From Actinospineispora eucalypti (lineage in GTDB: Bacteria > Actinomycetota > Actinomycetes > Mycobacteriales > Pseudonocardiaceae): DNA of 64,000 bases. The stretch lies in NCBI GenBank assembly GCA_014208095.1, contig JACHMT010000004.1, forward strand, positions 1 through 64,000, read 5' to 3'. The notes beneath the pieces are model-generated. The model worked only from the letters and a program-made list of their open reading frames with translations, had not been told where the DNA came from and made no database searches. Positions within the stretch are counted from its first letter, which is position 1. The number at the start of each line of letters is the position of its first letter. Made by a program: the position numbers and the translations under genes. Below, piece after piece: positions 33,880-44,195 of this stretch.

Positions 33880-34845
33880 TCAGTCGAAGAGCTTGGCGAA
33901 GGTCTCCAGCTCGCGCGGGATGTTGGGTCCGGCGGGCTGGTAGGCCACCTCGGTGGCGCCGGCCTCCTCCAGCTCGTCCAGCCGCCTCCGCCACTCGTCC
34001 GGACGCAGCGCCAGCCCGCCGGCGGCCAGCACCGGGCCGGTGACGAACGGGCTGTCGTGCTCGTTCACCGCCGCCAGGTGGCCGTCGTGCAGCGCCAGGT
34101 GCCGCTCCCGCTCCGGCACGTCGTCGTACGCGGCCGCCCACTCCTTGCCGTTGGGCAGCATGTCCAGCTGGTCGAACTCCAGCGCGAAGTGCAGCAGCAC
34201 GCTCGCGCCCGGGCCGGCCGCCGCGACGGCGCGCGCCGAGCCGGGGTCCTCGCCCTCGTCCAGCACGGTGCCGAAGGTGAGCGCGCTGCTCCAGTCGAAC
34301 CCGGGCACCGGGCGCGGCGCACCGATCACGCCGACGCCGTGCTCGCGGGCCACCGCCGCCCCCTTCGGGCCGGCCGCACCGATCACCCAGGGCACCTCGA
34401 TCGGCCGTTCCGGGGCGAACCCGGGGTACTGCAGCATCCGGATCACCGCCCCTTCCCACTCCGCGTCCTCGCCGCGCAGCAGCGCCTGCACCACCTGGAT
34501 GTAGTGCGCCACGTCGGCCCAGCGGATCGGCCGCTGACCCATGGCCAGCCGCGCGGTGAACCCGGAGCCGATGGCGATGGCCACCCGGTCGCCGGCCAGC
34601 GAGACCAGCTGCGCGATCGCCGCCGCCGTGGCCATCGGGTGGCGCAGGCTGGGCACCATCACGCCCGGCCCGAGCCCGATCCGGCTGGTCCGTTCGGCCG
34701 CCCGGCACAGCTGCACCCACACGTCGGCGTACAGCGCGGGCGAGTCGTAGAACCAGGCCCGCTGGTAGCCGAGCTGCTCGGCCACCCGCGCGTGTTCGTG
34801 GCTGTCCAACGCCGTGTTGAACGCGCACGACATGCGTAGGGTCAT
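33880..34845 (-). CDS. LLM class flavin/F420-dependent oxidoreductase
   Basis: 321 residues from ATG 34845, with GAAGGTGGG upstream. Luciferase-like TIM-barrel features: FNTALDSHEHARVAEQLGYQRAWFYDSPA at the N-terminus, GLGPGVMVPSLRHPMATAAAIAQLVSLAGDRVAIAIGSGF in the middle, and a C-terminal GATEVAYQPAG. Probable F420 cofactor, as common in actinobacteria. Divergent from an acyl-CoA synthetase gene 65 bp away, at the edge of the sterol island. Substrate unknown. Confidence 0.85.
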   Translation of the reverse strand: MTLRMSCAFNTALDSHEHARVAEQLGYQRAWFYDSPALYADVWVQLCRAAERTSRIGLGPGVMVPSLRHPMATAAAIAQLVSLAGDRVAIAIGSGFTARLAMGQRPIRWADVAHYIQVVQALLRGEDAEWEGAVIRMLQYPGFAPERPIEVPWVIGAAGPKGAAVAREHGVGVIGAPRPVPGFDWSSALTFGTVLDEGEDPGSARAVAAAGPGASVLLHFALEFDQLDMLPNGKEWAAAYDDVPERERHLALHDGHLAAVNEHDSPFVTGPVLAAGGLALRPDEWRRRLDELEEAGATEVAYQPAGPNIPRELETFAKLFD

Positions 34846-34910
34846 CGTCGATCCCACCTTCAAGACACGGATGCTCTGACGACCCCCAGCCTGCCGGGCA
34901 AGGAGGACAC

Positions 34911-36512
34911 ATGCCGGACGGCGGCACCGATCAGTACCTGACCGAGTTACTCGCGACCTACGACACGCCGGACGCCGCCTCGGCCCGTCTGCTGTGCGAG
35001 CGGCACCCGGCGGACGCGGTGGCGTTCACCCTGATCGAGCCGGACCTGTCCAGCCGGGACCTGACGTTCGGCGAGCTGGCCGAGCGGTCCGCGCGGTTCG
35101 CCGCCGGGCTGGCCGGGCTGGGGGTCGGGCCGGGCGACCGGGTGGCCACGCTGATGGGCAAGTCCGCCGAGCTGGTGGTCGCGCTGCTCGGCATCTGGCG
35201 GCTGGGCGCGGTACACGTGCCGCTGTTCACCGCCTTCGCCCCGCCCGCCATCGCGCTGCGCACCGAGACCAACGGCACCAAGGTGATCGTCGTCGACGCC
35301 GACCAACGGGCCAAGCTGGCCGGGCTCTCCGGCGGGTGGCGCGCGGTCACCACCGGAGAGCCGGCCGACACCGACGTCGAGTTCGCGTCGCTGCTCGAGC
35401 ACGCTCCTTTCGCGGACCCGGTGGCCACCGGCGGGGACGGCACGCTGATCGAGCTGTTCACCTCGGGCACCACCGGGTCGCCCAAGGCCGTGCCCATCCC
35501 GGTGCGCGCGCTGGCGTCCCTGTGCATGTACCAGGAACTGGGCCTGGACCACCGGCCCGACGACGTGTTCTGGAACGCCGCCGACCCCGGTTGGGCCTAC
35601 GGGCTGTTCTACGCGCTGACCACGCCGATGGCCCTCGGCCGGCGTGCCCTGCTGCTCCGGGCCGGGTTCGACCCGGCGCGCACCTGGGCGGTGCTGGAAC
35701 GGTTCGGCGTCACCAACTTCACCGCCGGCCCGACCGTCTACCGTGCGCTGCGCAACTCCGGGCTGCCGGCGCCCTCCGGGTTCCGGCCGCGCCGCCTCTC
35801 CTCGGCGGGGGAGCCGCTCACCCCGGACGTGGTCGCCTGGGCACGGGCGGAGCTGGGCTGCCCGGTGCGCGACCACTACGGGCAGACCGAGCTGGGCATG
35901 GTGGTGGCCAGCGCGTGGCACCCTTCGGTGGCCGGCGAGGTGAAACCCGGCTCGATGGGCCGGGAGCTGCCGGGATTCGCGGTGCGGGTGCTGCGCCCGG
36001 ACGCGGACCAGGAAGCGGCGCCGGGCGAGCGGGGCCGGGTGGCCGTCGACCGCCCGGCCAGCCGGCTGATGTGGTTCGACGGCTACCGGGACGCCCCGGA
36101 GCACACCGCCGCCCGCTTCAGCCCGGACGGCCGCTGGTACTACACCGGCGACGTGGCCACCCGGGACGCGGACGGGACGTTCACCTTCGCCTCCCGGGAC
36201 GACGACGTGATCCTCATGGCCGGCTATCGGATCGGCCCTTTCGACGTGGAGAGCGTGCTCACCGAGCACCCCTCGGTGGCCGAGGCGGCGGTGATCGGCG
36301 CGCCGGATCAGCTGCGCGGCGAGGTGGTGGTGGCCTACGTGGTGCCGCGCGCCGGAGTCACCACCGACGAGTCACTGGTTGCCGAACTGCAGGACCGGGT
36401 GAAGACCGGTTTCGCCGCGCACGCCTACCCCCGCGCCATCCACTTCGTCGAGGAGCTCCCCAAAACCCCCAGCGGCAAGATCCAGCGCTACCTACTCCGC
36501 CAGCGCCACTAA
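34911..36512 (+). CDS. AMP-forming acyl-CoA synthetase
   Basis: 533 residues with an excellent AAGGAGGA site before ATG 34911. Adenylation motifs: LFTSGTTGSPKAVP (about 182-195), DHYGQTELGMV (about 322-332), YYTGDVATRDADG and the C-terminal catalytic Lys in LPKTPSGKIQRYLL. Overall closest to the acetyl/medium-chain or benzoate-type synthetases. It would activate an organic acid to its CoA ester within the catabolic island. It ends exactly where a large repeat array begins. Confidence 0.88.
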   Translation: MPDGGTDQYLTELLATYDTPDAASARLLCERHPADAVAFTLIEPDLSSRDLTFGELAERSARFAAGLAGLGVGPGDRVATLMGKSAELVVALLGIWRLGAVHVPLFTAFAPPAIALRTETNGTKVIVVDADQRAKLAGLSGGWRAVTTGEPADTDVEFASLLEHAPFADPVATGGDGTLIELFTSGTTGSPKAVPIPVRALASLCMYQELGLDHRPDDVFWNAADPGWAYGLFYALTTPMALGRRALLLRAGFDPARTWAVLERFGVTNFTAGPTVYRALRNSGLPAPSGFRPRRLSSAGEPLTPDVVAWARAELGCPVRDHYGQTELGMVVASAWHPSVAGEVKPGSMGRELPGFAVRVLRPDADQEAAPGERGRVAVDRPASRLMWFDGYRDAPEHTAARFSPDGRWYYTGDVATRDADGTFTFASRDDDVILMAGYRIGPFDVESVLTEHPSVAEAAVIGAPDQLRGEVVVAYVVPRAGVTTDESLVAELQDRVKTGFAAHAYPRAIHFVEELPKTPSGKIQRYLLRQRH

Positions 36513-36782
36513 CCCATATCGCGGTTTCCCCCACCCCATATCGCGGGTTCCACCGCAGTATGTCGCGGTTTCCCCCAGGCTGTGTCGCGGGTCTCCGCAC
36601 CTCCATGTCGCGGATTCCCCATGGCCATGTCGCGGATTCGGTGGCCATGGGCATCAAGCTGGGGCAACCCGCGGTGCGGGGTGGCGCAATCCGCAATCCG
36701 CAATCCGCGATACGGAATGCGGAAACCCGCGATATGGGGTGGTGGGACGCGCGATATGGCCTGGGGGAACCCGCGATATGGG
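36513..36782. repeat. Bipartite 22-bp-period repeat array (about 10-12 units)
   Basis: In the left half TCGCGG recurs at 36519, 36541, 36563, 36585, 36608 and 36630 (steps 22, 22, 22, 23, 22). In the right half the complementary core CGCGAT recurs at 36706, 36728, 36750 and 36772 (steps of 22). The two halves face each other around a degenerate centre (36640-36700), and fill the gap between two convergent genes from stop codon to stop codon. Confidence 0.9.
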
Positions 36783-37217
36783 TCAGGCCTGGCGGATGGT
36801 GCGCATGGCCCGGTCGAACTCCCAGAACGCGCGCAGCGAGTGGATCAGGCCGTCGTTGCCGACCTTGTAGACGAACACGCCCTCGGCGTCCAGCCGCTGC
36901 CCGCCGGGCAGGAACGAGGTGATCGTGCCGATGTTGGCCACCTCGTCGCCGGCCGCGTACGAGTCGCGCATGGTGAACTCGATGCGCTCGGCGTTGGCGA
37001 TGGAGATGTCCCAGAAAGCGGAGATCTCCCCGTGGCCCCGGTGACCCTTGCCGTCCTGGGAGAAGATCGACGGTCCGACCGGGTCCTCCAGCGTGGCGTC
37101 CGGGGCGAACAGGGCCAGCCACTCCTCCTTGGCGCCCCGGGACACCGCGTCCATCGAGCGCCGGGACGCCGTCCGCGCCGGATGGTCGTCCTCCGGGCCG
37201 GACCAGTTGACCTTCAT
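36783..37217 (-). CDS. NTF2/SnoaL-like (ketosteroid isomerase-fold) protein
   Basis: 144 residues with the cone-shaped NTF2 fold pattern: RSMDAVSRGAKEEWLALFAPDATLEDPVGPS, then GHGEISAFWD, FTMRDSYAAGDEVANIGTI and FVYKVGNDGLIHSLRAFWEFD. The Asp after LE (ATLEDPVG) is at the position often used by ketosteroid isomerases and lyases. ATG 37217 shares its base with the TAA of the LLM gene (TAATG). It is last in the DUF35-Ltp4-Ltp3-LLM operon. A steroid isomerase or hydratase role is plausible but unproven. Confidence 0.8.
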   Translation of the reverse strand: MKVNWSGPEDDHPARTASRRSMDAVSRGAKEEWLALFAPDATLEDPVGPSIFSQDGKGHRGHGEISAFWDISIANAERIEFTMRDSYAAGDEVANIGTITSFLPGGQRLDAEGVFVYKVGNDGLIHSLRAFWEFDRAMRTIRQA

Positions 37218-38085
37218 TACCCGTCCATCCTGCTCATCACCTGTTCGGCGAAGCGCCGCATGCTGTCCTCTTTGGCCGCCAGCGGCCCGTCGAACCCGAT
37301 GCCGTCAAACATCCACGGCATCACTATGACGTCCGTCACGCCGGCCTCTGCTTGCAGACGGTAGCCGTCCAGTCCGAATGAGTCCACACACACGGCCTGG
37401 ATCTCGAAGGGTTCCTCCGAGCGCCCGTTCTCCGCGTGCAGTTGGCGCAGCCGGTTGACCACTTCGCGCAGGTCGTCCAGCTTGATCATCGCGGATGTCC
37501 AGCCGTCGTAGCGGGCGGCCCGGCGCAGCCCGGCCTCGGTGTGCCCGCCGACGAATATCGGCACCGGCTCGCTGGGCGCCGGGCTCATCTGCAGCTGGTC
37601 GAAGTCGTAGAACTCGCCGTGGTACTCCACCATGCCGCCGCCGAGCACCAGCTGCAGCACGTCCAGGAACTCGTCGGCGCGCGCGCCGCGCCGGGCGTAC
37701 GGCACGCCGCACCACTCGAACTCCTCCGGCGACCAGCCCAGCCCCACGCCCAGGGTGAACCGGTTCCGGGTCAGCGCGGCCACCGACCCGACCTGCCGGG
37801 CCAGCGGCAGGGGCTGCCGGGAGCCCAGCTTGAGCACCTGGGTGCAGAACCGGATCCGCGAGGTCACCGCGCCCATTGCGGTGGCGGCGGTCAACGGGTC
37901 CACCCACGGCGTCTCCGGCGTCCACATGCGGGAGCCGTCCGGGGTGTACGGGTACTTCGCCGACACCTTCTCCGAGTAGAAGATCGAGTCCGGCAGCGCG
38001 ACCTGGTGGAAGCCGCACTCCTCGGCGATCCGGGCCAGCTCGACGATCTGGTCGACCGGGTTCATGGCCACGGCCAAGGTCCACT

Positions 38086-38089
<4 letters not shown>
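37217..38089 (-). CDS. LLM class F420-dependent oxidoreductase (TIGR03619-like)
   Basis: 290 residues from ATG 38089, overlapping the Ltp3 stop in ATGA. Features of the luciferase-like fold: ELARIAEECGFHQVALPDSIFY, RIRFCTQVLKLGSRQPLPLARQVGSVAALTRNRFTLGVGLGW, and EPVPIFVGGHTEAGLRRAARYDGW. It likely performs a hydride transfer with reduced or oxidised F420 in sterol breakdown. Substrate unknown. Member of the five-gene operon starting at 41308. Confidence 0.87.
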
Positions 38090-39246
<1,157 letters not shown>

Positions 39247-39248
39247 CG

Positions 39249-40325
39249 CTATCGACCCTCCATCACGCAGATCAGGTTCTGTTGCAGCAGCGGGCCGTTG
39301 CTGGCGTGCGCGAGCACCCGTTGTGCCGACCCGGCGTGCACCCGGGCGGCGGCCTCACCGATCCGGACCAGCCCGCCGGAGAACATCGGGTTCCCGCACA
39401 GGGGCCCGCCGGACGGGTTGACCTCCACGTCCTCGGCGAGCAGCCCCAGCTCCCGGCGCAGCAGCAGCTCCTGGGAGGTGAACGGGGCGGCCAGCTCGGC
39501 CACCTGGATGCCTTCCGGACCGGCCGCCCCCAGGGCCGCGTGAGCCGCTGCCGCCGCCGAGGGGGAACGGGTCAGGTCGCGGGTGCCGAACGCGGGGGAG
39601 TCCACCCGGTGCTCGATGCCGGTGATCCACGCCGGCCGGGCGCACAGGTCGGGCGCGCGGTGGGCCGCCGCCAGCACGATGGCGGCCGCGCCGTCGGTGA
39701 TCGGCGCGCAGTCGTGGGCCCGCAAGGGGTCGGCCAGGTAGGGGGCGTCCAGCAGGGTGGAGGCTTCGAGGGGCTCGCGGAGCTGGGCGTTGGGGTTACC
39801 CGCGCCCGCTTGGCGGGCGCGGGCGGCGACCTCGGCCATCTCCTTCTCACTCCACCGGCCGGCATCTATGCCCGCGCGCGCCTGCAGCGCGGCCAGGCTG
39901 ATCGCGTCCGGCCACAGCGGCGCGACCAGGTAAGGGTCGGTCTGCAACGCCAGCACGCGGTTCAGCTCGCCCGCACTGGCCTTGCCGAACCCGTACACCA
40001 GCGCGGTGTCCACCTCGCCGGTGCGGATCTTCAGCCAGGCCTCGTACAGCGCCCAGGCCGCGTCGCCCTCCACGTGCGACTCGATGATCGGCGGCAGCGC
40101 GCCGATCGCGTCCACGGCGGAGACGAACGAGAACGCGCGACCGGCCAGGTAGTCCGAGGAGCCGGAACACCAGAAGCCGACCTCGCGCCGGTCCAGCCCG
40201 GTGTCCGCGAACAGCTGTTGGAAGATCGGCACCAGCATTTCCACCCCGTTGGTGGTGCCGGTGGTCTCGGCGACCTGGGGGGACTGCGCGAAGCCGACCA
40301 CGGCGACTTCGGGGAACTCACTCAT
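39249..40325 (-). CDS. ltp4: SCP2-thiolase-like protein Ltp4
   Basis: 358 residues, close to Rv3522 (354). It opens with EVAVVGFAQSP and FWCSGSSDYLAGRAFSFVSAVDAIG; the usual nucleophile Cys is absent (IIESHVEGDAAWAL). Later HDCAPITDGAAAIVLA and VNPSGGPLCGNPMFSGGLVRIGEAA match the thiolase C-terminal half. It probably pairs with Ltp3 and the DUF35 protein as a side-chain aldolase complex. Its ATG overlaps the DUF35 stop in ATGA. Confidence 0.9.
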   Translation of the reverse strand: MSEFPEVAVVGFAQSPQVAETTGTTNGVEMLVPIFQQLFADTGLDRREVGFWCSGSSDYLAGRAFSFVSAVDAIGALPPIIESHVEGDAAWALYEAWLKIRTGEVDTALVYGFGKASAGELNRVLALQTDPYLVAPLWPDAISLAALQARAGIDAGRWSEKEMAEVAARARQAGAGNPNAQLREPLEASTLLDAPYLADPLRAHDCAPITDGAAAIVLAAAHRAPDLCARPAWITGIEHRVDSPAFGTRDLTRSPSAAAAAHAALGAAGPEGIQVAELAAPFTSQELLLRRELGLLAEDVEVNPSGGPLCGNPMFSGGLVRIGEAAARVHAGSAQRVLAHASNGPLLQQNLICVMEGR

Positions 40326-41308
40326 AGGTGCTCCGAATACGACTCGAACGGCGCGTCCGGCTCGTCGAGGGGCTGGAAGTGGTCGATGTTGCGCAGCGTG
40401 TTGTCCCACTCCTCGCGCGGGCGCCACACCGCGCGCACCCGCATGCCCATCCGCACCTCGTCGGCCGCGCAGCCGAGCACCAGGTGCATGAGCGGGATGT
40501 CCGCGCCGTCCAGCAGCACGTACGCGGACACGTACGGCGGTTTGATCCGCTGGCCGAGGAAGGGCACGTTGACGATGCAGAAGGTGGTCACCGTGCCGGT
40601 GTCGGCCAGCTCCACCTCGTCGGTGGTGGGCACGCCGTCGGTGGGGCAGGCGCCGCGCGGCGGGATGTAGACCTTGCCGCACTCCGGGCAGCGCTGGCCC
40701 AGCAGTCGACCCTCGGCCAGGCCGCGCAGGTAGCGGCTCTCCTGCAGGGACGCGGAATGCCGGTAGTGCAGGTGGATCGGGGTGGTGATCATGGTGACCG
40801 GCGGGGTGACCGGTCCGCCGGCAGCACTGGAGCCGGCGGACCGGTCCAGCTCGCCAGGTTCGGCCGGAAGGTCCGACGGCTCGAAGCAGGCGATGTCCCG
40901 GATGTGGCCGGCGGTCTGCTCGGCCCACCGTATTTTTACTCTCATTCCGGTGTGCATGGCAGCCGATTCACCCTCTGAATCCACAGCATGTAACAAAGCT
41001 GTGTCCGCACCGTCGAGTTTGATCATCGCCCAGGCGAACGGGGTGTCCAGCGGCTGGCCCTCCACCGGGGTGGGCTGCCAGGACCAGGTGACCACGGTGC
41101 CGGTGCTCGCCACCGGCACTACCTCGGTCAACGGCTCGCCGGTGGTCGGGTCGTACTCGGCCGGCGGCACGTGCACCCGGCCGTCCGAGCCGCGGACGCC
41201 GGTCACCCGCCGGTCGCGCAGCTCGGTGAAGAACCGGGAGAGGACCGGGCCCAGCGACCGCGTGTAGTCGAACCCCACCTCCAGCGGGGCACTCAGCGGG
41301 GCTTCCAT
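40322..41308 (-). CDS. Double DUF35 OB-fold acyl-CoA-binding protein (Rv3521-like)
   Basis: 328 residues from ATG 41308. Two OB-fold units: the first (about 55-145) lacks a zinc ribbon; the second has a rubredoxin-like ribbon CPECGKVYIPPRGACPTDG (about 207-225) followed by the OB fold LADTGTVTTFCIVNVPF. DUF35 proteins bind and activate Ltp-type aldolases, as ChsH2 does for Ltp2. First gene of the minus-strand operon; a KstR-like box lies 9 bp upstream of its start. Confidence 0.9.
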   Translation of the reverse strand: MEAPLSAPLEVGFDYTRSLGPVLSRFFTELRDRRVTGVRGSDGRVHVPPAEYDPTTGEPLTEVVPVASTGTVVTWSWQPTPVEGQPLDTPFAWAMIKLDGADTALLHAVDSEGESAAMHTGMRVKIRWAEQTAGHIRDIACFEPSDLPAEPGELDRSAGSSAAGGPVTPPVTMITTPIHLHYRHSASLQESRYLRGLAEGRLLGQRCPECGKVYIPPRGACPTDGVPTTDEVELADTGTVTTFCIVNVPFLGQRIKPPYVSAYVLLDGADIPLMHLVLGCAADEVRMGMRVRAVWRPREEWDNTLRNIDHFQPLDEPDAPFESYSEHL

Positions 41309-41316
41309 CGTGAAAG

Positions 41317-41330
41317 TAGAACACGTTCTC
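41317..41330. promoter_or_regulatory. KstR-like operator, DUF35/LLM divergent promoter
   Basis: TAGAACACGTTCTC fits the KstR consensus TNNAACNNGTTNNA at all fixed positions but the last. It sits in the short gap between the DUF35 operon (minus) and the LLM gene (plus), so one site could control both. Confidence 0.75.
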
Positions 41331-41354
41331 GATTTGCCTGGCAAGATGACGCGC

Positions 41355-42401
41355 ATGCGACTGGGTCTTCAACTGGGTTACTGGGGTGCCGCGCCGCCCG
41401 CCGACGCGCCCGAGCTGGTGCTGGCCGCCGAGGCGGCCGGCTTCGATGCGGTGTTCGCCGCCGAGTCCTGGGGTTCGGACGCGTTCACCCCGCTGGCCTG
41501 GTGGGGTTCGACCACCTCCCGGGTGCTGCTGGGCACGTCGGTGGCCCAGCTGTCGGCCCGCGCGCCGACGGCCTGCGCGATGCACGCGCTCACCCTGGAC
41601 CACCTCTCCGGGGGGCGGGCGGTGCTGGGGCTGGGCGTGTCCGGCCCGCAGGTGGTGGAGGGCTGGTACGGCGGGCCGTTCGGCAAGCCGCTGGCCCGCA
41701 CCCGGGAGTACGTGTCGATCATCCGCCAGGTGTTGGCGCGGGAGGCGCCGGTGAGCTCCGCCGGGCCGCACTACCCGCTGCCCTACGCGGGCGCCGGGTC
41801 GGTCGGGCTGGGCAAGCCGCTGCGCCCGATCACCCACCCGCTGCGCGCCGACCTGCCCATCTGGCTGGGCGCCGAGGGGCCGAAGAACGTCGCGCTGGCC
41901 GGGGAGATCGCCGACGGCTGGCTGGCCATCTTCTACTCGCCCCGGCTCGGCCCGATGTACACGGAATGGCTGGACGAAGGGCTGTCCCGGCCCGGCGCGC
42001 GGCGCACCCGCGCGGAGTTCACCGTGGCGGCCAGCTGCACGGTGGTGGTCACCGACGGCCCGGCTGCCACGGCCGCCGCGGTGGCGCGGACGAAGCAGAG
42101 CCTGGCGCTGTACGCCGGCGGGATGGGTGCGCCGGGGCAGAACTTCCACGCCGACGTGCTGAGCCGGATGGGCTACGGCGAGGCGGTCGCCGAGATCGGC
42201 ACGCTGTTCCGCGCCGGCCGGCGCGAGGAGGCGGTGGCGGCGGTGCCGGACGAGCTGGTCGAGGACACCGCGATCATCGGCGAGGCGTCCGGCGTGCGGG
42301 CGGGCCTGGCCCGCTGGTCGGCCGCCGGGGTGGACATGCTGCTGGTCGGCTGCCGGTCGGTTGCCCAGATCGAACAGCTGGCCGCCCTTGCCTCAAATTG
42401 A
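41355..42401 (+). CDS. LLM class F420-dependent oxidoreductase (Rv3520c-like)
   Basis: 348 residues from ATG 41355 (MRLGLQLGYWG); ATG 41346 is an in-frame alternative. The fold is shown by LVLAAEAAGFDAVFAAESWGSDAF, SARAPTACAMHALTLDHLSGGRAVLGLGVSGPQVVEGWYG and PIWLGAEGPKNVALAGEIADGW. Length and start match Rv3520c, an F420-binding protein in the mycobacterial cholesterol region next to Rv3521. Likely dehydrogenates or reduces a steroid-CoA intermediate. Confidence 0.88.
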   Translation: MRLGLQLGYWGAAPPADAPELVLAAEAAGFDAVFAAESWGSDAFTPLAWWGSTTSRVLLGTSVAQLSARAPTACAMHALTLDHLSGGRAVLGLGVSGPQVVEGWYGGPFGKPLARTREYVSIIRQVLAREAPVSSAGPHYPLPYAGAGSVGLGKPLRPITHPLRADLPIWLGAEGPKNVALAGEIADGWLAIFYSPRLGPMYTEWLDEGLSRPGARRTRAEFTVAASCTVVVTDGPAATAAAVARTKQSLALYAGGMGAPGQNFHADVLSRMGYGEAVAEIGTLFRAGRREEAVAAVPDELVEDTAIIGEASGVRAGLARWSAAGVDMLLVGCRSVAQIEQLAALASN

Positions 42402-42412
42402 AACTCGTTCTA
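42399..42412. promoter_or_regulatory. KstR-like operator overlapping a stop codon
   Basis: TGAAACTCGTTCTA matches TNNAACNNGTTNNA perfectly. Its first three bases are the TGA of the upstream LLM gene, and it ends 12 bp before the acyl-CoA synthetase GTG start. Confidence 0.75.
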
Positions 42413-42424
42413 GTTTGACCTGTT

Positions 42425-44044
42425 GTGGACGCTCTAGGACTGTGGAACATCGCCGCCTCGTCACCCACTCGCCCCGCGGTGGTGGACCCCTCCGGGCGGA
42501 CCCTCGACTACGGCTCGCTGGCCGCGGCCGCCGACCGCTACGGGCGCGGCCTGCGCGCGCAGGGCCTGCGGGCCGGGGACGCGGTGGTGCTGCTGCTGCC
42601 CAACTGCGCGGAGCTGCTCGCGGTGCACTTCGCCGCGCTGCAGACCGGGCTGTACATCGTCGCGGTGAACTGGCACCTGGTCGGGCCGGAGGTGGCCTAC
42701 ATCCTGAAGGACTCCGGGGCGAAGGCGTTCTTCGCGCACGAACGCTTCGCCTCGGTGGCGGCGGAGGCGGCCGACGAGGCCGGCCTGCCGCCGGAGGCCC
42801 GGTTCGCGGTGAGCGAGGCCGGTGAGCTGGCGTCCGGCGCGGCTGGAGCGACCGGGGCGTCCGCTGGCGCTGGGGCGTCCGCTGGCGCGGCGGCGTCCGG
42901 CGCGGCGATTCCCGGGTTCCGGCCGCTGGCCTCGCTCGGCGCGGACGAACCGGCCGGCCGCCCCGACGGGCGCACCATGGGCGGGCCGATGCTCTACACC
43001 TCCGGCACCACCGGGCGGCCGAAGGGCGTGCGCCGGCCGCTGACCGGGGCCGACCCGGACGACGTTCCGGGCACCGCGATCTGGTTCTTCGGCATCTTCG
43101 GGCTGGCGCCGCACGACGGGCACGTGCACCTGTGCGGCTCGCCGCTCTACCACACGGCGGTGCTCAACTTCGTCACCATCTCCATCCAGCTGGGCCACCC
43201 GGCGGTGCTCATGGACCGCTGGGACCCGGCCGCCATGCTGCAACTGGTCGAGCGCCACCGGGTCACCCACAGTCACCTGGTGCCCACCCAGTTCTCCCGG
43301 CTGCTGGCCCTGCCGGAGGATAAGCGCACCCGCTACGACCTGTCCTCGATGCGCGCGATGATCCACGGCGCAGCCCCGTGCCCGCGCGAGGTGAAGCGCC
43401 GGATGCTGGACTGGTGGGGGCCGGTGGTGATCGAGTACTACGCGGCCACCGAGGGCGGCGGCACCACCATCATGGCCGATGAGTGGCTACGCAAGGAGGG
43501 TTCGGTGGGTCGCCCCTGGCCGGGCTCGGTGGTGAAGATCCTGGACGATTCGGGCAACGAGCTGCCGGCCGGGGAACCCGGCCTGGTGTACCTGCGGATG
43601 GGCACGTCGTCCTTCGAGTACCACGGCGACAAGGAGAAGACCCGGAAGGCGCGGGTGGGCGACCTGTTCACGCTGGGTGACGTCGGGCACCTGGACGAGG
43701 ACGGCTACCTGTTCCTGCACGACCGCAAGGCCGACATGATCATCACCGGCGGGGTGAACGTGTACCCGGCGGAGATCGAGGGCGAGCTGGCCGCCCACCC
43801 CAAGGTCGCCGACGTCGCCGTCTTCGGCATCCCCCACCCCGAATGGGGCGAGGAGATCAAGGCGGTGGTCCAGCCGGCCGACGGGATCGAGCCGGACGAA
43901 GCCCTCACCGAGGAACTACTGGCCTACGCCCGCACCCGCCTGGCCAAGTTCAAACTCCCCCGCACGATCGACTACCGCCCACAACTCCCCCGCGACCCCA
44001 ACGGCAAGCTCTACAAACGCCACCTCCGCACCCAATACCTCTAA
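42425..44044 (+). CDS. AMP-forming fatty-acyl/sterol-CoA synthetase
   Basis: 539 residues from GTG 42425. Motifs: MLYTSGTTGRPKGVRRP (about 189-205), IEYYAATEGGGTTI (about 337-350), LFTLGDVGHLDEDGYLFLHDRKADMIITGG and the catalytic Lys in LPRDPNGKLYK. Residues about 139-162 form an Ala/Gly/Ser-rich insert (GATGASAGAGASAGAAASG) not expected in the family. Probably activates a long-chain or steroid acid; preceded by its own KstR-like box. Substrate not deducible. Confidence 0.9.
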   Translation: MDALGLWNIAASSPTRPAVVDPSGRTLDYGSLAAAADRYGRGLRAQGLRAGDAVVLLLPNCAELLAVHFAALQTGLYIVAVNWHLVGPEVAYILKDSGAKAFFAHERFASVAAEAADEAGLPPEARFAVSEAGELASGAAGATGASAGAGASAGAAASGAAIPGFRPLASLGADEPAGRPDGRTMGGPMLYTSGTTGRPKGVRRPLTGADPDDVPGTAIWFFGIFGLAPHDGHVHLCGSPLYHTAVLNFVTISIQLGHPAVLMDRWDPAAMLQLVERHRVTHSHLVPTQFSRLLALPEDKRTRYDLSSMRAMIHGAAPCPREVKRRMLDWWGPVVIEYYAATEGGGTTIMADEWLRKEGSVGRPWPGSVVKILDDSGNELPAGEPGLVYLRMGTSSFEYHGDKEKTRKARVGDLFTLGDVGHLDEDGYLFLHDRKADMIITGGVNVYPAEIEGELAAHPKVADVAVFGIPHPEWGEEIKAVVQPADGIEPDEALTEELLAYARTRLAKFKLPRTIDYRPQLPRDPNGKLYKRHLRTQYL

Positions 44045-44195
44045 CCCGTCGCTGATTCCCGCACCCCGTGTCGCTGGTTTCCCCAGTTCATGTCGCGGGG
44101 CCTGACCCGGTGAAACCCGCGACATGGCGTGGTGAAACCCGCGACATGGGCTGGTGAAACCAGCGATATGGGCTGGTGGGGGGCGCGATATGGGG
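44045..44195. repeat. Bipartite 22-bp-period repeat array (seven units)
   Basis: Left half: TCGCTG/TCGCGG at 44049, 44071 and 44093. Right half: CGCGAC/AGCGAT/CGCGAT cores at 44118, 44140, 44162 and 44184, all 22 bp apart and in the opposite orientation. It fills the gap between the converging acyl-CoA synthetase and echA19 genes, exactly like the array at 36513. Confidence 0.9.

Noticed and set aside
33647..34927. A 426-codon minus-strand frame overlapping the LLM gene
   Set aside because: The translation is Arg/Ala/Gly-rich without family features; the LLM protein in another frame has clear motifs and a ribosome site.
36513..36782. CRISPR array
   Set aside because: The 22-bp units vary throughout, there are no unique spacers between constant repeats, the array reverses orientation in the middle, and no cas gene is present.
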